Shown here in pieces: positions 45,615 through 59,500 of a stretch of 64,000 bases of DNA. Position numbers and translations under genes: made by a program. The stretch covers positions 16,601,807-16,665,806 of the forward strand of contig NC_084815.1 of the NCBI RefSeq assembly GCF_963583255.1, in the 5' to 3' direction. A model generated the notes under the pieces. That model saw only the letters and a list, made by a program, of their open reading frames with translations. It searched no databases and had not been told where the DNA came from. The first letter of the stretch is position 1. The number at the start of each line of letters is the position of its first letter. This DNA is from Pyrus communis (lineage: Eukaryota; Streptophyta; Magnoliopsida; Rosales; Rosaceae).

Positions 45615-48600
45615 ATGGGCTCCTACAAGGATGCAGACCCATCCCTAGGGTTCCTAACCCGAAAGGACACCGAGGTCAAGCTCCCACGACCCACTAGGGT
45701 TAAGAACAAAACCCCAGCCCCTGTACAAATCACCGCAGAGCAAATTCTTCGGGAGGCTCGTGAGCGTCAGGAGGCTGAAATCCGACCTCCCAAACAGAAG
45801 ATCACTGATCCCACTGAGCTTGCTGATTACCGCCTCCGCAAGCGCAAGGAATTTGAGGACCTAATCCGGCGTGTGAGGTGGAATGTCAGTGTATGGATCA
45901 AGTATGCGCAATGGGAGGAGTCCCAGAAGGACTTCAAGCGTGCTCGCTCTGTTTGGGAGCGTGCTCTTGAGGTCGATTATCGGAACCACACCCTGTGGCT
46001 TAAGTATGCTGAGGTGGAGATGAAGAACAAGTTCATTAACCATGCGAGAAACGTGTGGGACCGCGCGGTCACACTCTTGCCCAGAGTTGACCAGCTCTGG
46101 TACAAGTACATTCACATGGAAGAGATTATAGGGAATGTGGCCGGTGCTCGACAGATATACGAGAGGTGGATGAATTGGATGCCGGACCAGCAAGGTTGGC
46201 TCTCCTTCATCAAGTTTGAGCTTCGCTATAATGAAGTGGAGCGTGCTAGAGCAATTTTTGAGCGGTTTGTGCAATGTCATCCAAAAGTTGGTGCGTGGAT
46301 TCGGTTTGCCAAATTTGAGATGAAGAATGGTGAGGTTGCGAGGGCGAGAAATGTGTATGAGAGAGCAGTGGAGATTCTAGCCGATGACGAGGAGGCTGAG
46401 CAGTTATTTGTGGCTTTCGCTGAATTCGAAGAGCGGTGCAAAGAAACTGATCGAGCAAGGTGTATTTATAAGTTTGCACTTGATCATATTCCCAAAGGAA
46501 GGGCCGATGACTTGTATAAGAAGTTTGTGGGTTTCGAGAAGCAGTATGGAGATAGACAAGGCATTGAGGATGCAATTGTGGGAAAGAGGAGGTTTCAGTA
46601 TGAGGATGAGGTTAGGAAGAACCCTCTTAATTATGATGCGTGGTTTGATTATATAAGGCTAGAAGAGAGTGCAGGGAATAAGGATAGAATTAGAGAAGTT
46701 TATGAGCGAGCAATTGCTAATGTTCCTCCGGCTCAGGAGAAGCGATATTGGCAACGATACATTTATTTATGGTATGTGGTACACATACTAAGCCTTGGTT
46801 AATTAGTGACTGCTTATGCTTTGACTTTGATGTAGCTTCATTTATTTGAATAATTATTGCTGATTGTTTGTTTCTTTTGCAATGTTAGGATTAACTATGC
46901 ACTCTACGAGGAGCTTGATGCTTCAGACATGGAGCGTACACGAGATGTGTATAAGTATGCCTCATTTTGTTAGCCTATGGTTTTGTTGATGTACCTGAAG
47001 ATTGTTTTGTTCTTGCCATATTTTACCTTAACTACTATTCAAGTCAATAATGATACGTGACTACTTATGTGTAAAATTGAAAATAAATCTTGTTCAGCTT
47101 TCTCGGTACATGAATTGCTGTAGTGCACTGGGACTAATTTTTTTTTATTTTTTATAACTGAATGTATATGAGGATATGCTTGAAAACTGTCACCTGTAGA
47201 AAACCAATGTTTTATTTGAGCAATTTGGGTATAAAGTTGTATTTTTGGTGTTCTTATATTATATGTACCATTTTAGTTTATCATGACAGTGGACTGATGA
47301 GCTTTCAGTTTTTTCTTAGTAAGTCATGATTTGTTGTAGTTAGTTTTTTAGACATTTTTTGTTGCACAGCTAATTTGATGGTTTACAATTTGGAGTTTTT
47401 GCAATGCATATTGCCGTTATTTGGTGAAAATATTCATGCAAATTAAAACACAGGTTCACTGTATAAGTTTACATTTGTTACCTTTGACATAGTTGGCACG
47501 TGGACACGTCCTAAATACTTTGAACAGATTTCTCACTAGAAATTTTTCCAGGGAGTGCCTTAATCTGATTCCTCACCAGAAGTTTTCGTTTGCTAAAATA
47601 TGGCTCCTTGCTGCCCAGTTTGAAATACGGCAGCTGAATCTCAAGGGTGCACGAATGATCCTTGGCAATGCAATAGGCAAGGCACCTAAAGATAAGGTAA
47701 GGTATATTTAGCAAATACATATACTCATTTTAACAATGCCCATTCAACTAGTCAAAATGTATAGTTGATATTTATAATATGCTTCCTTAAAACAGATATT
47801 TAAGAAGTATATTGAGATCGAGCTGAACCTTGGGAATATGGATCGATGTCGGAAGTTGTACGAAAAGTATCTGGAGTGGTCCCCAGAAAATTGTTATGCG
47901 TGGACCAAGTATGCAGAGTTAGAGCAATCTTTATGCGAGACAGAACGAACCAGGTCGCTTTTTGAACTTGCAATTGCCCAACCATCACTTGACATGCCCG
48001 AGTTGTTGTGGAAGGTAAGACATGGGGACATCCTTCTTTCTAATACACCTTTTGTTGTTTGAATTTTGATAGTTTCTTGTGGAATATATTAATCTTTCTT
48101 GCACTTTTATGTTCTTCTATGATGTTTCATTACATATAACATAATATGCCATGGATGTTAGTTGCACCAGTGCCTAGTTATAGTTCTTGACTTGTAAAAC
48201 TTGAATTGGAAGAAATAACAGAAGCAACACCTTGCAAAATACCTATTATTCTCAGTTGTATCGAAGTTTTTTTTTTGTCCTTTATAACCTATCTACTGAT
48301 TGATTTGTGTCTAAAGCTTAGTTTTTGATGCAGAGAACATGTTCCTAGCTTCTCAACGTAGCAACTGTGACTCTGTTCTAGAAAATCTTTGAAAAATATT
48401 AATTTGTTGGCTAAGGTTGATGTTACTAGTTTATGCAGTACAGGTTCAGATGACAACATAACATTTGTTACTAATTTGATTGATAATTGACGACAGGCAT
48501 ACATTGACTTTGAAATATCAGAGGGTGAATTTGAGAGAACTAGAGAACTTTACAAGAGACTCCTAGACCGAACAAAACACCTAAAGGTGTGGATCAGTTA

Positions 48601-49326
48601 TGCGAAATTTGAGGCATCTGCTATAGTGGAAGATGGTGTGGATTCAGATATGGCCGAAGACCAAACCCAGGATTATCTTCTTGAACAGAAGAAACAATGT
48701 CTTCTCCGTGCTCGAAGTAAGCAGTTAATGGATAGAATAGTAATTGAGAGTTAGCTAATCTATATTCTTTTACAGTAGAAAATATCTCACCCTTGTTTTT
48801 TTTTTTTTCCCTCTCTGTACATCAGGGGTTTTTGAGAAAGCTGTTAACTACTTTAGAACTTCAGCACCTGAGTTGAAGGAAGAAAGAGGTATGTTGCTCG
48901 AAGAGTGGTTGAACATGGAGGCGAGCTTTGGAGATTTGGGTGATGTTAGCTTAGTTCAATCTAAGCTTCCAAAGAAACTGAAGAAGAGGAGGCCAATAAT
49001 GACTGAAGACGGCCCTGCTGGGTATGTGATCAACTCTCATGTTGTTTTATGTTCTTAACTTTTTATATTCGTTTCTCATTTATTCATCTCGGTGTAGAGA
49101 ATCTTTTATACTGAAAAATGGAGTGTAGCTTTGATCTTCTTGTGTTGGTTCCATTTGGTGAGTTCATTTAGTTTTCCATATGTTAACCGATCTTTGCTGA
49201 GACTTTGGCAGGTACGAGGAATATATTGATTACATGTTCCCGGAGGAAGCTCAGACGACAAATCTCAAGATATTGGAAGCTGCCTACAAGTGGAAGAGGC
49301 AAAAGGTGTCTTCTGATGAGGACTAG
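45615..49326 (+). CDS. Crooked-neck-like splicing factor (CRNKL1/Clf1/Syf3), HAT repeats
   Basis: Seven coding exons with canonical sites: 45615-46771, 46889-46954, 47552-47696, 47796-48014, 48497-48716, 48826-49021 and 49212-49326. They join into 705 residues, the usual size for plant crooked-neck proteins. The start is [15 protein letters not shown] repeats fill nearly the whole length, with paired Trp/Tyr signatures such as [43 protein letters not shown] and [11 protein letters not shown]. It ends in an acidic/Lys tail ([10 protein letters not shown]). The family is a scaffold of the Prp19/NineTeen spliceosome complex in the nucleus. Read without splicing, the first exon would end at 46802. 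Confidence 0.96.
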
Positions 49327-51590
49327 TAAGTTTTTGCACCTTGTAGTTTCCTCTACTGTGTAAATACAGAGAAAAGTGTTGTATTGCTTGGCTAATGATC
49401 ATCTTGATTTTGAGAAACCATGCTCGATGGTAATGTCTAACGAAACTTGTTTTAACCGACAAATATGTCCTCGTGGCTTGAGATTTTGCAATTCATTTCG
49501 GGATACAAGTAATTGTTCTTAGGCTATACCCTTGCACACATTGTTTTCTACTTTGGCCGGATAGTTTGCAATTCCTTTCGTGTTCCAAGCTCCTTGGTAA
49601 TTTTCCTGCTGTGGTGTTATCTGTGCACTTGAAGAAAAGCGATCTTCCATTATTCGCTCATGGTATAACACGTGGATTATTAACATCAATTGTATCTTTG
49701 TAACTTTCTGAATTTTGTAAACCGAACCCAGCCTTAGTAGCTTTTCTATTGTCGTTAACAGCAATTTTTATTTTTATTTTTTAAATAACACTTTTTATTT
49801 GTTTTACCAAACACATTTGATTTTTTAGATTTTTTAAGGCTTTTTATATTAGCATCTCACAAAATATTGAATGCACTTCACATTAAAATTTAATATTAAA
49901 TGAATTATTTACCCATTTTCTACGGCCCATAATGATGCGCCATTGGCTTTCTATGGTTGTCGCGCTTCTTGGGTTTTGATCCAGTGTGGCGTGTCCATTT
50001 ACATTTTTTAATTCAACAGCTCAAATTCAATTTAATTAATTTCTTATAATAAAAAAATCAAGCGGTCAAAATAATATTATTAATTAATCCAAATTAGATC
50101 CAACACTAAAGCTCCTCTAGTACACTACAAATACACACTCATTTACCTTAAAAGTTTTTACATGAAAATGTCTGTAAAAATAAAATAAGATAGATGATAT
50201 AAAAACTAATTCAAAATTATTAGCAAAAAAAAAAAAAAGAAAAAAAAAAGTCAAATACAAAAGTTGAACAAACTATAAAGTTTGGGGTGAGAATTATAGG
50301 CCCCTTACTGTTGAAAGAAAAAACTGCCTAACCTCATACGTATAGATGGATAGTTGAAAATACATAACTAAACTTTGATATTTTTCACCATTGGTTTGAA
50401 GATGGTTTAACAGATATTCTCATTTTCTGGAATTTTCTTTTTCTTTTAATTGGCACTTAATTCTTGCTAAGGTCTTTGATCAAGGCATTTGACGCAAGGA
50501 ATAAATTTGGGAATTTAACAAAAAGCTCCTGGTGCTGTTCATTTTAACGAAAAATCACATTTTTACACTAAAAAGTCAATCCTGATACTATTCATTTTAT
50601 CCTTTATTTTATCTTTATCGTTAAAATTCAAAATATATATTTCTTATTGCTGATAGAAATAAATAAATGACTTGAATTTTAGAAAAGTTGAAGAAAGGAT
50701 TTTTAGGCAGCAAGATAAGGTTACAGTTGAGATTTAAATATAGAAATGGCTTTGAGTTTTGCTAATTTTGGATTTTTCTTTATGCCTTTGTGCTGACGGT
50801 GGAAAATAGTTGCAGAGGGGGAGGGAGAAGAGAGGCTGTGAACAAAATAAAGGGAAGAAATGCAATTTTCGACTCACACATGAGAGTTACGTGCATGCTA
50901 TTAATAGAGGGTCTTCGATACGGTCGATATTTTCATGGAAATATCTAAAAAATGGAGAAAAGATATGGAAATAGGGGGTGAAGTCATCTCATATAAGAGA
51001 AACTCTTAAATTCTGGCTAAAATCAGCAGATATCGTCGATATTTCTGACTCATATGTAAATATCGGAGAAACTCTTGTATTTCGTCTAAACCAATATTTA
51101 ACAATTCCTAAAATTTCATTTTAAATTTCCTTCATTTCCATTGAAGGCAACCGATATCGATATTGATATTCAATACATCTACTGATATTTCTCCAAATTT
51201 ACACATTAATATTTCTACCAATACCGATATTTTAAACATTGCGTTGTACCTCAAAATGCAAAGTGTTAGCATCTCGCTCTTTTTGTTCCCGAGATAGCGC
51301 GAATCTGAGACGTTGATTTCCATTGGCTTATTATTGCAATATTTAGAAAATCAAAAGGTATTTCCATTACCAGAAGTGCCAATTTTTGGTTCTCCAGGTA
51401 GGCAGGACACCCAAATGACCAGTAAAGAAAACCAAGGAAATTACAGTTATTTCCCTTTTTCAAGTTTCACCTCCCAAAATCCTGCTTTTCTTTTTCTTTA
51501 TTTTTTGGTTTATGAGAAAAAAGATCTTAAATTCTGCTCCGGTTGCAATCAAATATTTCTTTTGGATCCTCTGAGCTCATATAAAAATTG
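49327..51590. other. Intergenic stretch with repeat copies
   Basis: 49327-49750 is probable 3' UTR. 50512-50640 is a dispersed repeat. 50920-51230 is dense in GATATTTC/CGATAT words, a probable decayed transposon. No gene is recognised. Confidence 0.45.
50512..50640 (-). repeat. Dispersed repeat, copy B
   Basis: Reverse complement matches copy A at 21640-21806, including AGTATCAGGATTGACTTTTT. Ends near AAAAGCTCCTGGTGCTGTTC. Confidence 0.8.
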
Positions 51591-53185
51591 ATCGGCTTGG
51601 TGAAAATGGCATTCGATTTGCAGGTAATTTTTTTGGGTAAATTCTTGAAGATAATTTTTTTTACTGCATGATTTGCTTTAAAGATTTACTAGTTCCAATT
51701 CCATAAATTTTTTTATTTAGTTTTATTTTACATTCTGAGATGAGCTAAGAAATATTATTCAATTATTCAAATACCTCAAAGCTTGCGCCTTATTGATCCA
51801 ATAATTGTTTATAAAATAGGAGATTTCAAAAGAAGAAGAAAAAAAATTCCATTTCTTATTTCTCTCTGATGTGTTTCCATCATTTACTTATTGTTTTTCT
51901 CTGTTTACGCAATTCAGATAAATTTAGTATAATTATTGTAGCATTTGTCTTATAAAAACAAATGAAATGTAACATCAACAAATAAGGTTCCTCATAGTCT
52001 AATTTGAAAAAAAAAAAAAAAAAAAAAACTTAAAATTTGGCAAATTTAAGAGCAAGTAGGAAGTGGTAAGCAACCAACCCTACATTTAATTGAAGCCTTT
52101 ATGAAAAAGGGGTTTAAGCCCTTTTGGTATGGCAATAGCTAGGTAAGAGGTGTCACCTTTCTATATGTAAATTAAGGGAAATGCGATCTTGAATTAGTGG
52201 CCAAATCCTTAGGAGCAACTCTTTCTTTCTTTCTTTGTTTTTTTGTTGGGCAATGTAAAGGTTGTTCTCAAATGTCATTTTAGTAAAGGTTATTCTCAAA
52301 TGTCATTCTATGGTTTATGTATGTACATAATGTTTTTTTTTTGCAAAACGAAGACGCGTTGAGAAAATCTCACTTTTACCTAATTTCCTTCAACTTTGAT
52401 TGTTTCAGGGGATAGAAGGATCATTTCGAGCTTAGACAATAGGTTTTGAGACTTGAATTGGTTAATCGCTTCAATTTTAGGTTTGAATGCAAAAGTATTA
52501 AAGTCGAAGAAAATTGAGTATAGATTTCTAGTTTTGGATTGTTGAATCGCTTCGAATTTAGGTTTACGATATAAAGGACCTCCTATGCCCTAAATAATCA
52601 GCTTTGCAATTTAAAGATGGAATCAAAGTTGAAGAAAATTGAGTAGCAGTGAGGTTTTCCAATGCGCTCTACTCCGAAAATCTCTGTATGTATCTTAAAC
52701 TAGGGCATATACATTATCAAGAAAAGTTTAATGTGATTTTATTCTTGTTTCCGTCTTTAGTCTTTAGTTAATTTTTTACTTACTAAATTTTCAGTCCAAC
52801 CTTTTCATTACGATTGCCGGCACCACTTGATGAAATTGATGCTACAACTTTCATTCAATAAAAGAAATAATTAATGAAAACTTGACGAATCGCCAACCGA
52901 TAGAATGCTTGTCATGGTAATGAAATAATTATTCATAAATATTTCTCTGTCAATCTTACTTTCTAATCACAACGTACACTTTTTGCAAGAGAATTCTATT
53001 TCTTGGATTTTCGATACGGAGTATGAATTTTTCTTTCCCTTTTTGACTTGATGAGATTTTTTATTTCTTGTTAATCTTGTTCTTGTTTGATTTTCAGGTC
53101 TTCGATATGCCTCGCTCAAGACGAATGGAGGCTTGTGTTTATGTGTGGTGATTTATGAGTATTTACTGAAATATTCAAAATCGAG
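51591..53185 (+). promoter_or_regulatory. Probable 5' UTR and leader intron of the CIP1-like gene
   Basis: A donor at 51624 (TTTGCAG|GTAATTT) and acceptor at 53097 (TGATTTTCAG|GTC) would remove about 1.47 kb. The exon before the ATG carries short out-of-frame ATGs. The leader structure is inferred from splice-like sites only. Confidence 0.45.
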
Positions 53186-56109
53186 ATGATAAAGCATCGC
53201 TGGAGGGAGATAGCTAAGTCCTTTAACAATCATGTTGATCCTGAAAAAACTGAGCAGCTGAAGAGGACTAAAACAGGTCCAAATTTCTCTCCTCTCAACC
53301 CTTGATCTTCGATTAAAATGCCAGTCACTCATTCGATCGGTGAATCTTGAAACAATAGCCTTTATTTTCATGGCATTCATAAATTTCAGTTTCTGCAATA
53401 CCATGAAAAGGATCAATAGCTGAGTACAATTTATAAAATTGATTGTCTTCTTTTGTGCTTATGTGATCTTGCAAGCCTTGTTACTTGTTAGTATTTCTTG
53501 TTCAAATGTATGGCATCAGTTCTTTTGTAAATTTCCAAAACTGCATTCAAGGCATATAAATTTATGTCATTTTGCTTGTTGCCCAAGGAAACCATTAAAA
53601 ATTGTTACCCTAAATATTTTGCGGTAATATGTTATTCTTAACCGTTGCCACTTCATTTGATGTTAGAGTTATTTTTCTTAGAGAATTTGTGTTATCTGCA
53701 GAAATTGAAAATAATGTGACGAGGATCTTCAAGCTTATAAAAAACGAAGACCTAGGGAAGAAAGATGGAAACCGAAAAGATTTGAAGAAAGAGTCAGAAC
53801 TTGTTGCGCTGATTGAGAACTTTTACGAACAGTACCAGTCACTATATGCTTTGTATGATCATCTTGTAGGAGAGTCTGGGAGAATCGTTCGTGGCAAGAA
53901 AGAGCGAAAAGGTTTTTCCATGTCTCCCTCCAGCTCAGATTCCGAATACTATTCTTCAGAAGACATTGAAGGTAACAATGCCAGATTGGAAAGATCTAAC
54001 AGCATCAAGCATGAACTAAAAAATGAACATTCGGAAGGCTCTGGTGATCTAAAGAGAAAGTCGGTATCTGGAAATGGAGAAAAGGAAGCAATAAATTCAG
54101 AATATTTGGCAGCATTGAGAAAACTAAAACAAGCAGAGATTGTAGACAATGATTTGAAGGATGAAGTTGATGAAAAAGTAAAGGAACTTTCAGCTCTTGT
54201 CGAAGCTCACGAGGCTCATGGGAATCATTCATCAGCTCGAGTAAAAGAGTTGGAGGGACAGTTAACTGGTTTTAAAATGGAGTTGGAATCCTTGTGCAGC
54301 CAGAAACGAGATTTGGAAGCATGGAAGGAAGGTAAATCTGCTGAAGCTAAACAGCTAGGAGATAAAAATATTGGATTACATGCGCGCATTTTGGAACTTG
54401 AGTTAGTTTTAAAAGAAAGAGATGATGAAATATCTGATCTCAAGTACAAACTCAAGGGAAATGAGGAGGGCTCAGTATCAAAAATTTCAGAATTGATGAC
54501 ACGAGCCGAAAATATGCAACAGGAAGTTGATTCGTTGTGTTTGCAAAAAGGTGAACTGGAGAAAAAGATGGTGAGTAAAAAGAATGAATCACTAGCGCAA
54601 GTCAAGGGCTTAAGCGAGCAGGTCAATGCAATGCAGAAGGAATTGAAGATCATTCGCCAGCAAAAAACTGAATTAGAAACGCAACTGGATAAGAAGAACA
54701 AAGAAATCTCCAAGCATCTGCAACAAATGGAAAATCTAAAACACGAGTTAACAAAAAGGGACACAGTTGAGAAGAAAATGACGGAAGAAAAAGAATATTT
54801 TCTCGCGAAGGTGAAGGACTTGGAATCAGAAGTGAACTCTCTACGCAATAAAAAGAAGAATTTGGAAAAGCAGATTAAAAACAGAAACCATGAGAACAAC
54901 AGGTTGAGACAAGAAAATGAGATTCTCATTTCTAGAATTTTTGGGTTGGAGGGAACGTTGACTGAGAGAGGGGATGAGATTTACGCTCTTCGTGAAGAAT
55001 GCGAGAATGGAAATATTGAAGCTTCTGCTCAACTTATGAAATTCACGACGCAGGTAAGCAATTTGAAACAAGAAATGGATTCCTTGCAGGCTCAGAAAGG
55101 CCAGTTGGATTTGCAGATTGAGATACAAAACAAGCACTATTTGAACAAACTGACTGAAATGGAAAATCGAAACGATAACTTGACAGACACGATTGGCCGG
55201 ATTGAGAGAGAGAACCAAAAGTATTTGGAAATACTGAGTGAGAAGGAAAATCAAAACCATAACTTGACAGTCAAGATTTCCGATCAGCAGAAGATTATTA
55301 AGGAACATGAAGAAACTATCAAGAAGTTCAACAAGGAGCATAAACAAGCTAAAATTTGGTTTTCGGAATCCAAGTTAAATGTACGATTTGTCGAAAGGAA
55401 GATGGAAGAATTGGCAGAGAAGTATAGAATCAATCTTGAAGATAGCGTGCGCCTCTTATATCAGAGAATCAGGGTAGCAGAACAAATACACAATGAAAAC
55501 AAGGAAAGCCACAAGAAGTTCAAAGAGATGTACGAGAAAGAAAACGAAGATCTTAAAGAAAAGCTAGCAACGTATCAAGATCCGGACACAAAGTTGAAGC
55601 AAATATCGAAAATAGCAAAATGTACATTGCTTGAATTGGACTTAGTGATGCTTAAATTTGAGGAGGGACACAAGAACTTTGAAAATCGGATTGTGAAAAT
55701 GACGGAGGAGCTTGAGTCTGCAAAAACTTGGGTTAGCGAGAATGCTGGTGTGATCAAACGTTTAAAGCACAATGTAGATTTCTTAACCACACAAATGAAT
55801 GAAAAGGAAGAGCAGGAGAGTGTGTTGAGAGAAAAAGTTTGGAAGTTGGAAGCGTCCGTGGGCAAGGAAGCTGGGGAGAGGCTGAACTTAGTAAAAGGGT
55901 TAAGCCAACTAGAGAGTCAGGTGGCAAATCTTGAGAAAGAAGTAAAGGACAAGGATGAAGACTTGCTGAGTCTTAGGGAGGAGAAGAGGGAGGCCATACG
56001 GCAGCTCTGCGTGTTGATCGATCATCACCGGAGCCGCTATGATGATCTGAAGGAAGCAGTGTCAAAAAGGTCAGCTGCAACAGCTGCCAGAGGCAGGATT
56101 GCAATTTAG
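53186..56109 (+). CDS. CIP1: CIP1-like coiled-coil protein with NAB-type N-terminus
   Basis: Exons 53186-53276 and 53702-56109 join to 832 residues. The start MIKHRWREIAKSFNNHVDPE lies in the short first exon; the ATG at 53629 is within the intron. Residues about 10-105 form a NAB/KIP1-like actin-binding region (VTRIFKLIKNED, LVALIENFYEQYQSLYALYD). A Ser-rich acidic linker follows, then a continuous heptad coiled coil (LxxKxxELExxL pattern) up to about residue 800. COP1-interactive protein 1 is cytoskeleton-associated and linked to light and ABA responses. Arabidopsis CIP1 is considerably longer, so this may be a short paralogue. A Copia remnant begins about 190 bp after the stop. Confidence 0.88.
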
Positions 56110-56559
56110 GCCTATGTTATGGCCATTGATTTGATAAAGTTTGTTTCACATTATAGACTCTTTTCGATTATTTCTTCTTTCTTTTTGTATAGGACAAGTG
56201 ATGTGTTGCTCAAAAGGGCATTTCATCATCCATGATACACATTAAATTCCTGGGGTGTATACACGTAAATATAATTTTGCATCGTTTTTTAGGTAATTAA
56301 AAATGAAAAGAAATGCTAACACTACATAAATGTAAGAGAGAAGAGAGATGAACACTTTTAGAGAGAGAAATTAGAATCTGATCTTTATATTCGACTTAGT
56401 ACAAATGAATTACAATCTGTCATTTTATATCTCAAGTTAGTCAGCTACAGTGCTAACTAACTCTCAATAGATTCTAACAATCCTAATAGACTTTGTTGAT
56501 ATGGCTATGCTGATGTGGCTGCTGACATGTCATTCTAACATCCCCCCTCAATCTCAGCT

Positions 56560-59500
56560 GGGATTTCCAAGCTGGAGATTGTAGCAATGTCGAATAAATG
56601 CAGGACTGTGAAGACCTTTGGTTAAAACATCAGCAGTTTGCTCATCTGTAGGAATGTATCTTACTTTCAAATCACCTCTTTGAACTTTCTCACGAACAAA
56701 ATGATAATCCGTATCTAAATGTTTAATCTATGAATGGAAGACATGAATAGCACTCAAAACTGTAGTGGACATGTTATCACAGTGAATCACTGGGGCTGTG
56801 AACAAACCAACACCTAATCCTTCAAAATATTTCTCACCCAAGCAACATCTGCTGTAGTATGTGCTAAAGCTTTATATTCAGCTTCAGTAGAATTTTTGGA
56901 AATTGAATTTTGTCATTTTGACTGCCAAGATATCGGATTGTTACCCAAAAACACAACATATCCAGTAACTGATCTTCTAGTATTAAGATCAGCAGCCCAA
57001 TCCGAGTCTGAAAAGGCATTAATGTCAAGTACAGTGTCTGAAGAATACAAAACCCCATGTTGACTTGTGCCCTGAAGATATCTCAGTATTCGTTTAACAG
57101 ATGCAAAGTGCAATTCTGTTGGGGAAGACATAAATTGGCACACTGAGTTAACTGCATATGCAATATTTGGCCTTGTGAAGGTCAGATATTGTAATGAACT
57201 AACCAGACTTCTATATAGTGTAGGATCCGTCAAAACAGTACCTTTTGCATCAAGTAATTGTTGATATGGCTTACATGGAGTTGTTGCAGGTTTGCAAGAG
57301 TCCATACCTGCCTTGTGAATCAAGTCTTTAATATATTTAGAATGATTCACAAATATATCTCCATTGTTCTTGGAGTGAATTTGCAATCCTAAGAAATAGA
57401 TCAATTTACCCAAATCTTTGAGCTCAAAGACAGAAGACAACTCTTGAATAACTTGTTGAACTTTTGAAGGATTTGAACCTGTGAGAATAATGTCATCCAC
57501 ATAAAGCAACAGAAATATCATATCTGAGCCATCTATTTTGAAAAGAAGCTTGTATTAGATGGTGAAGCAACAAATTGTAGGGCTTCCAAATAACTAGTAA
57601 ACTTGGAATTCCATGCTTGTGAGGCTTGCTTCAATCCATATAAGGATTTGATTAACTTGCATACATAGGTAGGATGAGATGCATCTACAAAACCCTGAGG
57701 TTGTTTCATAAACACCTCTTCTTGTAAGTCACCATCCAGAAATGCATTCTTGATATCAAGTTGTCTCAAGTCCAAATGCTTTATTGCAGCCAAGGCTAGA
57801 ATCATTCTAACAGTGGTATGCCTTACCACAGGACTGAAAGTGTCTAAATAGTCAATACCATGCTCATGTGTAAACCCCTAAGCCACAAACCTAGCTCTAT
57901 ACCTGGCAATACTCCCATCTAGATTCTTTTTAACCTTATACACCCATTTACTTCCAACAATAACCCTATTTTTTGGAGATGGTACTAAAATCCAAGTGCC
58001 CTGTGCTTGAAGTGAGTCATATTCCTCTTGCATTGCTACCTGCCATTGAGGCAATGTTGTAGCTTTTTGAAATAATGAAGGTTCTGAAGTATCAATAATC
58101 TCACACAGAAAGGAATACCCTCTAACAAATAGTTCATCCTAAGTAAGTTGAAGAGAATGCAATTCAGGACATGATGCAATCAATGATGCATAATTCTTTC
58201 TAGGTATAGTGCCACTCTTTAATCTAGTGGTCATCGAATGTGGAATTAACTCATTGGCTGAAGATGAATTGGATTATGGAGAAACAAGAAGAATTACCTC
58301 AAGTTGTGTGGATGAATGGACAAGCAACATTGATGATGTACTAGAGTGATGATAGGGTGAATGATGATGGTGTTGTATCTCTGAAGATTCTGCATTAATA
58401 CTTGAAGTACACTGTTATGAATCTAGTGTCTGCTCAGTATCGTTTAGATCAGAAATATGATTATTTGGCACTAAAGTGTTGGTGGAGTCACTATGAATCA
58501 CTGTACAAACCTCTTGCAAACTCTGTCTAGTTCCTGTTGAACTTCCAACTGCATTAGGCAAGTGAACTATAACATGAGAATGTGGTGCTGGTGTACGCCT
58601 GCAAAATACTTTTGGAACTAGATTGACATAAGAGTTGAAAAGGAAACACATCTTCATCATGTATCACATGTCTAGAGATAATGAATTTTCTAGACTTGAT
58701 ATCATAGTAGATAACAACCTTATACCCCATAGCAAAACCCAGAAACACACACTGAATGGCTTTAGGTTGCAGTTTATTTGCATTAAAAGGTCTAATTAGT
58801 AGATAGACAGCAGTTCCAAAGATCTTAAGATTGTATACTTCTGGTTCTTGATCAAACAAAACCTGATAAGGAGACTTCATCTCCAAAATTCTTGAAGGCA
58901 TTTTGTTAATAAAAAAAAATGGCATGTGAACAAGAATGAAACTAGAAAGATGTAGGAATTTGTACTTCTATCATCAAAGTCAAAGCTGTCTCAACTAAGT
59001 GTCTATGCTTCCTCTCATCAATTCCATTCTGCTAAGGGGTGTGTGGACAAGATACCTGATAAATAATGCCCTTATCTGCCAAAAAATTATGGAATATATT
59101 ACTCATGTATTCCCCTCCACCATTAGATTGAAGACATTTAATATTAGTATTGAACTGATTAAACACAAAGCTGTGAAATTTGACAAATACAGAAAAAAGT
59201 ATCTGATTCATTCATCATAGGGTAAATCCGTACAAACCTAGAGAAATCATCTATAAAACTGATGTAGTATCTATAGCCTTCTACATATTTCTAAAGTGAA
59301 GGACCCCAAACATCTGAATGTATCTTCTAAAATATAAATTTTGATCTCTCTTGTTTTACATGGAAATGCAGTTTACTTATCTTGCCTTGAATACAAGCAG
59401 AACATATAGAACTAGATGAATCACTACTCACTAGCAACTGTGCATTCTGCAACATTGAATTCAATACTTCTTTTGAAGGATGTCCCAATCTCTTATGCCA

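Noticed and set aside
54225..54929. 234-codon minus-strand frame
   Set aside because: Antisense of the CIP1-like coiled coil; its Phe/Ser/Leu composition is the mirror of Lys/Glu-rich codons.
34925..56109. Functional COP1 cluster (SPA fragment near a COP1-interacting protein gene)
   Set aside because: The SPA piece is a truncated duplicate; proximity is most simply chance.
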